Shown here one piece after another: positions 13,641 through 28,125 of a stretch of DNA of 64,000 nucleotides. This stretch comes from Lingula anatina (taxonomy: Eukaryota > Brachiopoda > Lingulata > Lingulida > Lingulidae). The notes beneath the pieces are model-generated. The model was given only the letters and a program-made list of their open reading frames with translations, was not told the origin of the DNA and ran no database searches. The stretch is from assembly GCF_001039355.2 (NCBI RefSeq), contig NW_019775622.1, positions 220,653 to 284,652 of the forward strand, written 5' to 3'. The position numbers and the translations under genes were made by a program. The stretch's first letter is position 1. The number at the start of each line of letters is the position of its first letter.

Positions 13641-13770
13641 TATAAAGCATTTAAAAAGACCTGTTTGAACAAATGTACGTAGTCACTCCATATTAGGTCA
13701 TTTTATATAAATACAAAACATTTAAAAAGACGTGTTTGAACAAATGTTCAAAGTCACTCCATATTAGGTA
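13641..13770 (+). repeat. Two-unit 70-bp tandem repeat (copy in the alternate-haplotype block)
   Basis: Two units with a period of 70 bases share CATTTAAAAAGAC, GTTTGAACAAATGT and AGTCACTCCATATTAGGT. The same pair recurs at about 15154-15283 because of the allelic duplication. Confidence 0.8.
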
Positions 13771-14250
13771 AATCCCAGCTGTTCAGTCAGAAATGCTGTC
13801 AGAAATAACGAGTTGTCAGAACAATGTCTCGTCTGTTGTCCGTGCACTGTCCTCCACCCACTGAGGAAGTGTACCGACATTGATAGTCAATTTAGCGGTA
13901 ACATTAGATGATAATAAGAAAGATGTTAGTTAAGATTGAAAAAAGAAACCATTGTCATATTCTGCTCATAGTTACAGGGGTCTTTCAACAGGTGCCCCAT
14001 CATTCAGATGGTTGGGAATGGATCAGGGCCCATTTTCAAATTATAATAGTGGCCTATACTAATGGGGAAAAGGTGATAGTCTGTGGCAGAAAGAAAAAAA
14101 ATAGAAATGCCCATAGTATTGACAGTTTTAAAGGGTTTTGAATCACAATTTTGATTTGGGTAGCATTTACTTTGGATAAAATGATTTTTATATATATTTT
14201 ATATTTAGATATATAAGTTTTATACACAGGAATGTTCTTTATTTTTTCAG

Positions 14251-14340
14251 AGGATGTTGATCGCATGAGAATCCATTACATACTAAAGAACAACACAAAC
14301 GCCACAGGAGATGTCTTCTATTTCAAGATCACAGACAAAG
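14251..14340 (+). pseudogene. Second assembly copy of a FREM2 exon (not an extra exon)
   Basis: This 90-base exon is identical to 15770-15859 and has the same TTTTTTCAG acceptor and GTAAGTC donor. It encodes the end of the last CSPG repeat, with N-glycosylation-type NNT and NAT sites. Both flanks are phase 1, so a gene predictor would splice both copies in frame and add 30 false residues. It sits inside the block interpreted as the alternate haplotype and should not be counted as part of the protein. It is an assembly duplicate rather than a decayed gene. Confidence 0.8.
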
Positions 14341-14526
14341 GTAAGTCTTTTCGTTCTTTTTTTTCTGCCTATTCTCCTGCCTGTTCCACTCAAAGGGTAT
14401 TGAGAATATTGACTCCTTTGAGCAATCTACAGGTCAGCTGGGCACGTTTTATTGCTTGTGATCAGTAACAAAATTGATTTAAAAATTAACGGTTCTGATT
14501 GAACTCTGAATATGGAATCACAAAGN

Positions 14527-16045
14527 GCACACATACACACACACACCTGAACTTCTAGATTAGACATTTGAAAAAGTGCTATGCTTGGTGTGTCTTAGAA
14601 TTTAGTTCCTTTACTACAGAAGAAGTACTTGACTTTTGGTCTAGGCTTGGTTCTGGAGTGTTACCCACCACAGTTCCCGTCTGTTTTTACGGCTCATTAC
14701 TTTGAATGATGACAAAAGGCAAAGGATAAGGGAATAGAACCCAGCTATAATAACATGGCAAGGTGGGATTTAGTGGGACACAGTGGCCACCATTGTTTTA
14801 TCATGCATTTTATTTTCTCATACCTCGAAAGCTGTAAAGATGGCAGCTGGCGATAACTGATAGTGTCTTGATGGGGTGATCTGCAAGAGATAGATAGTTG
14901 GAGGAAAAAAAGTTTGGGAGATCTTACGCAGCTGTATAATGCCCACCTTGATAAAACTGAGCATGTTTTTGTTAACACTGTTGTTTCTTTTCTAGCACTT
15001 TCAAATGTGTGATTATTGGAATTAAAGTGAAATATAAACAGTGTTTTAAGACAGCTTGTCTAGTCAGATCTTTGCATAAACATAACACCTGCTTCTCTCT
15101 GGAAATTCTGTCATAAGCCTCACAATGGACGATTGTGCTGTACCTTATATAGATATAAAGCATTTAAAAAGACCTGTTTGAACAAATGTACGTAGTCACT
15201 CCATATTAGGTCATTTTATATAAATACAAAACATTTAAAAAGACGTGTTTGAACAAATGTTCAAAGTCACTCCATATTAGGTAAATCCCAGCTGTTCAGT
15301 CAGAAATGCTGTCAGAAATAACGAGTTGTCAGAACAATGTCTCGTCTGTTGTCCGTGCACTGTCCTCCACCCACTGAGGAAGTGTACCGACATTGATAGT
15401 CAATTTAGCGGTAACATTAGATGATAATAAGAAAGATGTTAGTTAAGATTGAAAAAAGAAACCATTGTCATATTCTGCTCATAGTTACAGGGGTCTTTCA
15501 ACAGGTGCCCCATCATTCAGATGGTTGGGAATGGATCAGGGCCCATTTTCAAATTATAATAGTGGCCTATACTAATGGGGAAAAGGTGATAGTCTGTGGC
15601 AGAAAGAAAAAAATAGAAATGCCCATAGTATTAACAGTTTTAAAGGGTTTTGAATCACAATTTTGATTTGGGTAGCATTTACTTTGGATAAAATGATTTT
15701 TATATATATTTATATATTTATATTTAGATATATAAGTTTTATACACAGGAATGTTCTTTATTTTTTCAGAGGATGTTGATCGCATGAGAATCCATTACAT
15801 ACTAAAGAACAACACAAACGCCACAGGAGATGTCTTCTATTTCAAGATCACAGACAAAGGTAAGTCTTTTCGTTCTTTTTTTTTCTGCCTATTCTCCTGC
15901 CTGTTCCACTCAAAGGGTATTGAGAATATTGACTCCTTTGAGCAATCTACAGGTCAGCTGGGCACGTTTTATTGCTTGTGATCAGTAACAAAATTGATTT
16001 AAAAATTAACGGTTCTGATTGAACTCTGAATATGGAATCACAAAG
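14527..16045 (+). repeat. Allelic duplicate, copy C (right flank)
   Basis: This segment repeats 13014-14525 with very few differences, the clearest being a 7-base length change in a TA-rich run near 15700. It begins directly after a single N (14526) and includes the FREM2 exon at 15770-15859. Confidence 0.9.
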
Positions 16046-19000
16046 ATAGTTTTGAATTTAACCACTGAATATCAATCATACTAAAAAGTCCTGGCATTTT
16101 CATGCCAGTGCTCCGTTATTTTCCAGTTAAAAAACAGAGACATGTTTCTGTGAGGTGGTCTTTGTCCAGCTAATGTGCCACCTTTATTTGGGGTCAACTG
16201 TTAATGTGCGGCAGTTATAAACAGAAATTCGTGTAGTATGAAGTGAGCTGGACAAAGGAGTGATGGATTGATTTTGGCATCTTTGAAGTCTTATTGATAA
16301 AGTACATTTACTTGCTAGATGTTTATCACACGAGTTTGTGGTCTTGTCATTCTTCTTCAAAGGTTGAATGTTGCACCCCTGAAACCAAAGTCCTTGTAAA
16401 TAGTTTACCCAAGTTTGGCTTTTGTTGTCTTTGGGGTTCGGGCATGATATTAATGTGCATAAAATGTAGTCCATGTCAGTGAAAAATTGTGAAACTTGAA
16501 AAAAATTATTTCTTTTCAGATATATTTTAATGAAATAAATAACTAAAAAAGCTCATAGTAACACCACCCACATTTGGATAAAAATTAACAAAAAATATAC
16601 AAATTCTAAGCTTTATGCTTAGTTTGGCATTGTTATTATTATTTTTTATACAAAAAATGTCAAATGAAAGTAAAGAATATCAGAAATAGGTCAATTTAAA
16701 TCAAAGAAAGTAGGATGTAGTTATGAATATAGGTAAACAAAAAGACATAGCATTAATTGGTTTATAATTATTAGAATAAGGTGTATAGCCAATACTTACC
16801 TTAGGCAGTGAATGACCATAATTTACTGTAGTTTTATTTCTCATTGTGATTTTATTTTGAAAACAAATATAAAAATAGCTCTAGATGTAGAATCATTAGT
16901 GACATGACTATAGAACCAGTGCTATGTTGGCAAATCATTCTCTCTCTTTTTGGGGTCAAATTGCAGAAAAAAAGATTGCTTAACAGGTATGTCACAGGCA
17001 TCTCAGAAATAATATTTTTTTCTCTTAAAAATGCTAATCAAAGAAAGTTTTTTATTTGGAAAATGAAAAGTCTTCAGTTACATTACAAAACAGATGATTC
17101 ATAAGCCCACATTTTATTAGACAAGTAAAATTGACAACACAAAAATTAAAATGATAGTTTTTGTATACAAAAGGTCTGGTGCTGACAGAACCCATATTTT
17201 TGTTTGTCAGTTTAAAGTCTTAAAAATGGCACATCAGTGATTAATTCATCTCAGATTACATGTCATCTGTAAAGTCAATTAAGATGGACTAGAAATTGTC
17301 TAGAAACTGGACTTTTCTTATTAAATGTCTGTCTTCAGCACTCACCAGACCTGCAAGGGCCTCAAGTGTTTTATCTTCAGAGGCACTGGCTTTTTACATT
17401 CAGTTGATTTATTTACTTCATCAAATTGACTAAGACCAGTGATATTTAGGAGAGTGCATTTTCACTCCATATTCTAGTTTCCATCAGTTTTACTGAATGT
17501 CCAAGATGGCAACAAAGTAACTCTAAAATAATTTTACACATGGCAAAAAAATGGTACTACTAGTGGATGTCTTCTTACATGTGTGCCTATATGTGCATTT
17601 GTGTATAATTTGTATTTTAACACTCACTGATACTATATGGCTGTCCATATCTGATGGCCATTGCCTTTGAATATATTTGAACTGAGCAATTGTTTTCCTG
17701 CATGCTGTCAGTGATACCTTTGCTTGCCTGTATAGTTTACATTGAATACTAAACATGATACAGATAGGGTATATACTTAAGATTGACTAGTTTAAGCCAG
17801 TTGTTCCATCTAAACCCACCAAAGGGATTTTCAATCATTGAACCATCTTTTATGATGCACAGCTTCCGACTTCAAACCCTGATACTGTACACAATGTCTC
17901 AGTTTTCTACGTTTTCAAACAGAGCACACTACCCTTGTTTTAACTTTGAAATCTTTGTCAAGTGTTAATTGACTTACCATTGACGAGAAGAATAGATCGT
18001 TATTGGATGAAAATAAACAGTTTTGGTATAAAGCTCTTTTGATAGCCATTCTAGCACAAACATCCCAAGTGCTGCTTTCAGGTTTTGTCTGCAGGGTGGT
18101 TTTGGGGTGGTTTCGTTTCAGTTTAATTTCTTTGATCTTTTGTTCTCAATGAAGTTACTGGTTCTCCCTTATTTGAGGACATGGTTTGCTATATATTATT
18201 TAAAATAAAAATTATAGATGATATTGGCAAAATGCAAAAAAAAAAACATTTAATTCCACAAGGTCTATTTCATTTATTTTGCATAATTGGGCAGGCATAC
18301 ATACCTATGGGCTCTCCCAGCCTGCCATTGAATATGTTGTTGTTAAAAGTATAAGAAAACATATACATATCAAAATTTAGATAACTGAATATGAATAAAT
18401 AATTCAGATTTTGATTATTCCAATATAAAAGACATAACAGAGAAGAAATTTTTAGCCGAAATTAAAGATTGGGCAACTTCTTTTCATTTTGACTTAAAAT
18501 CAGTTAAGTTCTACAAAGGCATTTTGACAGTTATTAGCACATATATAATGTTCTGACACCTAGACCTACAGAGGAATACTGGGCTTGATATGAAAATAAT
18601 TTAAACCACATTCCTTGAATTTTTGGGGAGATTTTTTTTTTAATATATATATCTAGATATTCAATACACCAGCACTTGTCTTAATGATAGAAAGATGGGC
18701 TAAACAAGGGAATTAACTTAGTATACCTGTGTATAGAATTGAGACATCAGATGCTAGTATATCACCATAAAAATCACACTGCAAAAAGATGACATATTCT
18801 TTCAAAGCGAGTGAGTGTTTAAGACTTTGTTGGATTGAATGTTTGGATGAGATGCCCAAAATGTTTTACTGAATGGCATTTTCTGTCCATCTGTCTGTCC
18901 ATCTGTCTGTCTGTCTGTCTGTCTGTCAGTCACCCTTCACATCACCCTTCCGTCCATCTACCTGTGGTTGCAATCTTGATGATTTATATCAAATTTATAG

Positions 19001-22000
19001 ATACTTATAACTGACAAGTAAATACAATGACTTACAGCACAAGCATAATTCTGTTGGCCTTTGCATCCTCTAGACTAATTGATTTATTTACCTATGGCGA
19101 TACATCAAATTCAGTGTCAAATTTATAGCTTAAGATTAAAGCTATTATTAATAAGGTGAACCTTCAGTAAAGTGGTTAAATTTTTCACCCACTCAATTTC
19201 ATTTTCAATTAAAGCCTGTTGCTTGATTAATGGTTGAAAATTAATAAAAGACTGCTTCTTTGACACCAAAATGCTGTGTTATTTGCTCTTTGATCACGAA
19301 GTCTACTTTCTCTGCATGATGAGGCAACACTCAATAATCAGATTTGCTGCCTAGAATATTCAGTATAATTTATTAATTAAAGCTTTGCTATATATTTTTT
19401 GCTTTTACTTTTCGATTGCTGATGAATAATATGGGAGAAGACTTGTAAATCAAGCATCTGGATAATGATGATAACATTATAAAACAGATTTTATTTTAAA
19501 GGAAGAGGACATGACCTGTTTCTCTGATGGGGGTCGATTTCAGATGAAGGCTGGTCAGAATGGGGGATCCTCTGAATAACTGACCCTAGGATAGTTCTTA
19601 CAGATTTTGGCATAACTAACCTTTTCAGAAATAATTTCAAAATAATGATTAACATTACTCCTTATGTAAAAGAAGCAACAACAGTCAATGGGAATCCACA
19701 AGAAAACATTGTGGAACTCTGTGAGAGAGGGTCCTTAGACTGTACTCAGATTTCAGTTTGATACCAAACGTGCAAATTTGATTACAGATAAAAGTTCACC
19801 CAAGCTGGTGGTCAATATTATACTTTATATGACATGCTCAGTTTATTTTTATAATTTTCAAGAGATAAATGAATTGCCAATGCTTCAGTGAAAAGTGAAA
19901 TTAACCCTACTGCTCTTTTTTCCTGGGAGAACTTTTTTTGCCATCAAGGTTAATTATTGAAAGTTTTACATTTCCACTGAGAAACAGCAGGTGAAATGGA
20001 GGCTAATACCGTCTGGCTTGTGGTTTTACTGAAGGCAGCCAATCTAGCATTTTGTTGCGCTGTGAGTTATAACTAATCCCTTCCCAGTGCATTGAACAGC
20101 ATAAAGGTGCCTCATTTTCTTGTCTTGGGGCAAGACTTTGGAATGTCTGATTTTTATTTCACTTGAAAGTTGGAAATAAAAGAGTTACAACAAGATTCAT
20201 ATAAATTTTTACGTATGTTATGCTACTGTGCTAATTGTTAATGTCAGCGAGCAGAAGAGTTGTTACTTTTCTGTATGTTCCGTAGCACACTAGCTGCCCA
20301 TTGCATTCCAAGATTACAGGGTTTAAACTAATGTTGGATTACTTTTGGCAGGAATAAAATACCAACTGATTAACTAGTATGACTTGTGGACTTTGACATT
20401 TTAGTAGTTTACAATGCGTTCCTTCGCATGCATTACTGTCATGCTGGTTTAACATACGGATACATGGGATAAGTGCACTTAAAACTTACGTACGCACGTA
20501 CTACATGTTATTATGTATGTGATAATGAATAGTAAGAATAAACGTATTAAAATTATCTTTCATAGGGTTAAGTTAATCAAATGTTTGAAAGATAAAATTG
20601 TCAAGTTATAAATCCTAAATTGCCATTGTCATGAAATATTGTGATAATTTGAAACACGTTTTAGAATAATACATGCACCTTGACAGATCTTGTCAGTTCA
20701 TTGTACCATGACAGAATTTATGGAGGGAGGGGAGGAGGAAAGGAGATGACAGGCTATCGTAAGAATGATGATTGTTTTTACAGAATTCTGCCAAATTATT
20801 GCTCACAGTAATTGCTTATGAATCTTTCAGGCGGAAACGTCCTTGATAATCAGCCATTTTACCTCAACTGGGCCTGGATCTCCTTTGCCACGGAATACTA
20901 CATCGTGAATGAGACGGATAGGAGAGTCAACGTCACCCTCAACAGGAGGGGGTTTCTGGGCGAGACATCATTTATCAGTAAGTATTGACATTCAGCAAAC
21001 TCTGCATAATTAACCTTGCCTGTTTGGTTCGGGAAAACTAGTTCCAGTTACACAAAGATTCAAGTTAGGTATCCTTATTATAAATTTCAGCTAATGTGAA
21101 ATAAAAAAAAAATTCATAAGATTTGTTTGAGATGAATAATAATTGGTGTTATAAGGTGAAGAGTTATGAATAGTCTGCTGTAATTATAGAACATCAGATT
21201 AGTAGTAAGAGGCCAAAGTAGCAAGTTTATCATTGCGTATAATCTGATTTTTTTCGACTTAATTTTGCATATGATTAGATGTGTTGATTGGTGGCATAAT
21301 AAGAGAGTAACGGAAAACTAGTTAGCCCCTTTAATCCCTATAGACACACACTTGCTAAAAATTAAGATTCTGGCCTTTGCTATGGGCCTGCCTAAATGAA
21401 ATTCAATTTGGTGTTTAGATTTTGTCCAGGTTCACTTTTTGATTTCAGACTAAAGTAATATTAGAGTATTTTTAATGATTACAGGTGCACAGTTTTACAG
21501 TTTTATGTTCCTTTTGAAATGCATAGACAGGTAGACATGCTCATAAATTAATGCTGCATTGATTCACAGCCAACTGAAAATGTTTACCAAATAATAATGA
21601 AATTCATGTTTCATTTTATAATTATTAACAAATCTTCCAATTTTTGAACAGCTATCACTGCAAAAAATGGCACAGCCAAAGTGGGTGAAGATGTTAGGAA
21701 GAAGTATGCCCACCAAGTGCAGTTTAACCCAGGTAAGATGTTCAGGTAGTCTTCAGGTAGTCTTCAGGTAGATAGCCGCCATGTCTGTACTGGAAGACCA
21801 AAGCAGGAGAGTGCTCTCATTGCTCCCATCATCCTGGTAGGAAGTTATGGGTTTGTTTCTCTAGCTAGGTCAAGTCAGGGGCCACCATAAAACTAGCACC
21901 TGCTGTCTCCTCAATAAGTACTCACCAGAGACTCATGGAGGTGGGGAACCTGGTCATGAAAAGTCTGGCAATGGGCAAGCGACTAATTATCAAGTGCCTC

Positions 22001-25000
22001 TTGTTCAGCAGAGTAAATGTAATGAGCAGATACCAATAACCAGAGAAAAAGCCATGATTATATACTTAATAATGGTATCAAATAATATTTATATATAAGA
22101 TTTAACCAGTGTGTTGGCAGTGCATGTATTGAAAGCATTGTCAGCATAGTTGAACGCTGATGGACTTAATTTGCTGATAATTCTGAAAAAGAAATAAAAA
22201 TCTATTTTCATTAAAGTTATTTTGCATTTTGTTAGATAAACATAATTAAGTATTTCCAATTGTAACTGAATGGGATTTTAAATAGTGCTTTTATCTAATC
22301 TTTTTGTTAAGTTAATACTTATTTCACTAATTTCAGGACAAATGAAGAAGAACTGGCACATTCGCCTTATCGATGATGACAAGTACGAGGATTTTGAGAC
22401 CTTCACACTAGAGCTAAGCGAGCCTGTGATGGGGGCCTTGGAACACCCCAAAGTGGCCACTGTCCGGATTCTGGACAAGGAAGATGGTAAGGTGACCTTA
22501 GTAGAACTGGACTCTGGACAACAGCTGAAATATTGCATTTAAAGTTTCATTTGTTATAATATCCAGATTATATCACAACTGAGCCTTCTTATTTGATACA
22601 TCTGCATAAGTAACCACCATGCACAAAATATCAGATAAATTGAGTTCAGTAGACTGTGGCTAATTTTTATTTTCACTGATGTGTGAATGGTCTGATTTCT
22701 TGTGTTTGGAAAGTTTCTGTTTTACTTCAAGTCACACAAATATACCTCAGCCTCTGTATATCTGATAAATATAAAATGACAGTTTGTACATATGTATATC
22801 CCAGAGAACCTCGTTTCTTTTTAATCACATAAAACATGTAATTTTCCAGAGTCCACGGTGTTCTTCCCAGAGAGTCAGTACACAGTGGAGGAAGACATTG
22901 GGATCATCAAGGTACCCATAAAGAGAACTGGAGACATTTCTGATGAACTGATGGTTATATGTTCCACAGTACAAGGTGAGGAGACTTTTTGTTATATACT
23001 TTGTAAGATGCTCTAAAATGAGTGGGTATATACAAATTAATTTGTTGTCACCAGTTGAGAAAAATTATTATTTAAATTTTTTTTGTACTGTACTGTACTG
23101 TTTTCTCTGCAGTTCAACATTAATCAGTGCATTAATGAATTTTAATTTCAATTTTTATGGATAGGCATACTTTATAACTTTTTTAAAATTCACTCTTTCT
23201 CAATTTCCAATAATTTAAATCAGTATTGACTGACTGGTTTGTTTTTTCCCCCCACAGATTCTGCCACGGGGACTGTTCCATCCACTGTCACTTCCTATTC
23301 CGACTACATCACCAGACCCGAAGACCACAACAGCATGGTGCGCTTTGACAAGAACGAGGACACGAAATTCTGCAACATTCAAATTATCGATGACTCCTTG
23401 TTTGAGGAGGAAGAAAGGTTCCAGGTTGTTCTGACCATGCCTATGGGAGGGAAGGTGGGGCAACATAACATGACAGAAGTGGTCATTGCCCCGGACAAAG
23501 ATGACGGTATGTTGATGATGTAAAAAAAGGTGTGTGTGTGTGCGCACATGCATGCGCGCATGCATACATGCGTGTGTGTGTTACACTGGTGATAAAATGT
23601 GTATGGTGTGTGTATGTATTTGTGTTTGTGTGCATCACATTGGTAATAAAATGTGGGGATTCAGGCTTAAATATTATAATAATCTCCACATCCCTATACA
23701 AATGTTGGAGCAGCCATATATATATATATATATATATGACTTTTCATTACTTCCTTGACAGCAGTTCTCAATTTTGCCATCACATGAATGAGACGCTGTA
23801 CAAGTATATTTATTTAGAAATAGAACTGTGTAACCCTGTGTGAATCAAACCTCACACCTCCCGCTGTGCGGCAACTGTTTCATTCTGAAAAAATGTGGCC
23901 TTTTGTTGTGCAGACAGAATCTCGCTGCTAGGGGTCACTGGGGTCAGCAAGAAAGGCTCATTATGGAATATAAAGTGGCTTCTGTTTTTGAAGCACAGTG
24001 GCAGTTTTATGCCTAGTTCTACTTCAGGGGTCTGTATAGGTCGTACAAAGCACTAATTAGAGGAAAGATAAGTAACTGTCTCTGCAGGGTGCTTTGTTAT
24101 GTTATACTTAAACAATATTGAGTATTCTTTCTTTTCTTGCAAAGTTGAAAAGAAACTACTACACCACTACATGGCATACAAGTATAATGTGTTTAACTCG
24201 GAGTAAAGTTGTGTTCGGGTTTATTTGTAGGAAAATTATTGCTTGAAAACAGAACAAATAAGTCATTATTGATGTGTAAAAGCACACGTTTTGTGTCACT
24301 TTAATCTCTTATGGACATTGATTACAATATTTTTGTCAGAATCATTTAAGCATGTAGAAATCATTTCTTAGGCTTTAGTTAAAAAAGATAACAAATATCT
24401 GCAAAATGTAAAAGATGAACCCTTACCAACATGACATTTATTTTCAGAGCCTGCTATCTACCTGGGAGCATCAGAATATGAGGTTGATGAGAGTGATGGT
24501 TTTGTTGAAGTTAAAATATGGCGGACGGGAACAGATCTCAGCAAGACCTCCAGTGTCACCATCAGGTCCAAGAAAACCAAACCTGTCTCCGCTGACGGTA
24601 GGGCATGAAAGATACAACTTACCTTGGTTATATTAGTGATTACTCATCAACTTATCTATTGGCCCCACATTTAACATATATGTATTCAATATACATATAT
24701 TGAATTTGTTTGGTCATTTGACTTCAAGTATTGTAAAAGATATAGACTCTCAGATGGATTTCACTGGCATATTTTTATTGAGTAGCTTAAGATAGTAGAT
24801 GATGTTTAACAGAATTCAAAAAGTATTTTCTTGTTGAAACAAGCATAATGATGCTCTGCTTTAGATATGATAGTTCATTTGATTTTATTTGCATTAATGC
24901 AAACAGAGGGGCTCTCAAGGTAAGTACAAAAATGAGCTGCAACAGCAAAATCTGAAAATGGGAGTAATTTTTGCCATATGCCTTACTAGGTATAGAAAGA

Positions 25001-28000
25001 GGGCTTATTGTAGAATTTTTTTCAGATAATGCCCACTAGCTTGTAGACCAGCTAGCATGTATGCATATGTTCATGGATGGATGGATAAGAGTAAGAGAGA
25101 GAGAGAGAGAGAAAGTTGATGGAGAAGTTTGACCTAATATTATTAATAATAACACTCTCGCATCTTTCCATTCAGCTGGCTTGGACTACTCTGCAATCAA
25201 CAGAGTGGTGAACTTTGCCCCGGGGATGACCATGCAGACGGTCAAGGTGACCATATTGGATGACCTTGGTCAACCCAGACTGGAAGGTCCCGAGAGTTTC
25301 CAGTTGGTTCTACGGATGCCCACAGGAGGAATGATGGGGGAGCCCAGCAAGGCATTGGTCGTTATCAACGACTCAGTCACTGACTGTATGTGGTACTCTG
25401 ATGTCATTTTTAGTTACTCAGTCATACTTGATAATGGCTGAGAAAATTTGATTAGATTAGATTTTCCCAATTTTCTTGACTTTAATTAAACATTGCATGC
25501 AGTTAGAAATGATTGGCATTTTTGTTAAACTAAAATGTTTTTCAATGAGGAGGGTTATTTGTGATGATACGAAATTTTACATTTAAATTAAGTTGGATGC
25601 TTTCCTTTCATTTTTTGGTCTGCTAGATAGATTTTGCAGTCATTTTGTTAACCAAAAACCACTGAAAAGGCCAGACAAGCAGTGTTTGTTGCAAATTGTT
25701 ATTATCCAAAGCCAAAAACCAGCATATTGTTATGATTTTCACTCTGATATCAGGTTGCATGGTTTTGAAGAAGCCAGACTTGGTTTTTGTGGTTTGTCAA
25801 GTTTAAGGGTTGAATACCTCTGTTACCAAATGAGAAACGGATATAGTTACTATGGAAATAAAATCAGAAATTACATAAAATGATTTCAATCTCAGAAAAG
25901 AATGTTGTTTGCCTTGGGGGAGACTAGACCCACACTGGGGACCACAGAGACATGATTGATGGTCTTGATAGTGCTCTAAGCTGCACCTTTTAACAATTTT
26001 TCATTGGGAAACAATAACTTTGGGAAACATGTCCCTCTTCCTTTTCCCAAACCCAGAAAGATCTTTGTTTGCAGTTTCTTCTGTATGTAAGAATTATGTC
26101 TTTGAAAGAAAAAAGGCCCATGCAGTGGTCAAAGAGAGCATGTTCCATCAGAATGAGTAAAACTGCACTTTCTTTACAAAATTTTCATTGGGGGAGAATA
26201 ATTGAAATATTCTGTATCCATGCTGTGTGATATTTCCTTGTTATTTCCCTATTAAAATTCCTTTTTAAATGACATGAAAAAATGCACTTGAGTGTCTTTC
26301 TATGTATATACTGAAATATTGATTTGATATATTTTTCTTGGTAAGAAAAAAGCCTTGCAAACTTTTTACAGGACACCTGCAAATTTAACTAATGAATTAT
26401 GTCTAAATATCCTGTGGTTCACATTTCCAGTACCAAAATTCCACTTTGAAGAGGACATGTACATGGGTTTTGAAAATGACGGTGTTGTGAGGACCATGAT
26501 CAGACGCACAGGCGATACTAGTCACCTAGCAACAGTGCGCTGCTACACAAGACAAGACACAGCCAGGGTTATGATGGACTACAGTGAGAGGCCAGACACT
26601 GATGCCTCTATTGTTACCTTTTTGCCAGGTATGCAAAGTGAAGTGTTTTATATTGATAATGAAAAATTATTTCTAATACTTGATCTAATGTTGAAATGAA
26701 GATCATGATGTTTTGACCTTATCACAAGGTCATGAACTTCATTTTAGCGTAATAATAATAATAATAAGGGTTTGTTTTACTCTTTGCAATATGTAAAACA
26801 TATATTGAATGCATTTATATGTATGATTTATATATTTATATATATTGTCATTTGATGGTAGATATTAAAGATCTTTCACTGGTTAGTGGAATTATTCAAT
26901 TTTATTTGTAGGAGAAGTGAAAAAACCTTGTGTTGTGGAATTAATGGGAGATTCTGAGTTTGAGGAAGAAGAGGAACAATTCCGCCTGGTTCTTGGCAGC
27001 CCAAGCAGCCCATCTGCAGGAGGAGCTTTGATAGGAAGTCCAAACTTTACCACCATTGTCGTCAAGGATGCTGGAGACAGTAAGTTAGGCCACATTCACA
27101 ACAGGGGACTAACTAGTCCGTGGATCAAATATGGTGGCCCACTTAAAAGTTTGCCATATAATCCCATAACAGACACTGAATAGAATCCTGTAAGGATTAC
27201 GTGATAAGCATTCAAGCGGGTCAGCAATATTTGATTAATGGATCAGATAGTCTGCTGTGAATGCACTCTTATTCACTGTTAGATGTGTGCTGAAATATCA
27301 CCATCCAACCTTTTGTGAAGTTGGAGATTTTCTTTCCTGAGATGGTATACTGTTCCAATTGGGATCATTTTTATGGGTCAAAGCCTAAATATGGAGCACA
27401 CTTCAGGTGTTATTCATGTTTTTGTTTGAAACCATATACATCTGTATGATAATTAGTTTACATGTGTTTTTGACAAAAAAAGAATTTTCAACAGGTGCAT
27501 ATAGAATTTCATGACAAATTGGAAGTGTAGTAAAGTCATTATTAAAGTTTTTAACTGCTGGCATTTGAAGTAGTACTACTGTTCTTTGTGTCTTCCTTGG
27601 CTGCTGGTGTGTGTTTGTTTGGGGTGTTAAAGAGGCCACCTACACATTCAGAGAGATGAATCTGTATATTTGACACTGCTGTGGTTTCAAATCTGCCTGC
27701 AGCACTTTGATTGTTAAATAAGGCATACAAACCACAAACTTTTGATAGGTAGTAAGAGAATACAAAAACTATCACGCCACAAATATAATCAAATACCACC
27801 TTTCAGAAGAAGGTATTGCTTGGGTTGCACTGCCAACTAACAAAGAAAATGATACTCTTGTTTTGAAAAAATACCAAATCTGTTTACCCTGCAGTGGTGC
27901 TTGTATCCGTGACTAATACCTTGTTACCACCAAGACACAAGTTGGGGAGAGATTTTACCTTTAAGTGCCTGGGGTGTGTTCTAGGGATAATAATACTGCC

Positions 28001-28055
28001 AGGGTAAAACCACTCAAGCAAAATAAAGATTTTTTTGGAAGAGGGGTGGGGTCTG

Positions 28056-28125
<70 letters not shown>

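Larger units (their letters stand above)
9719..14526. other. Probable alternate-haplotype contig inserted between two Ns
   Basis: The block between the single Ns at 9719 and 14526 matches the end of the left contig (6461-9718) with its first part (9722-13016). It matches the start of the right contig (14527-16045) with its second part (13014-14525). The left contig's end and the right contig's start are adjacent on this block, overlapping by only three bases. The order A, A'C', C is what an allelic contig placed in a scaffold gap gives; a simple tandem duplication would give A C A' C'. Its annotation should be treated as a duplicate of the flanks. Confidence 0.88.

Noticed and set aside
14251-14340. 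A second functional copy of the CSPG-end exon
   Set aside because: Identical to 15770-15859 including long intron flanks, and inside the duplicated contig block.
6461-14525. A true tandem duplication in the FREM2 locus
   Set aside because: The nested order A, A'C', C with Ns exactly at the joins fits an inserted allelic contig better.
23534-23843. Cys-rich open frames after a FREM2 exon
   Set aside because: Produced by a TG/CG repeat and a TA run inside an intron.
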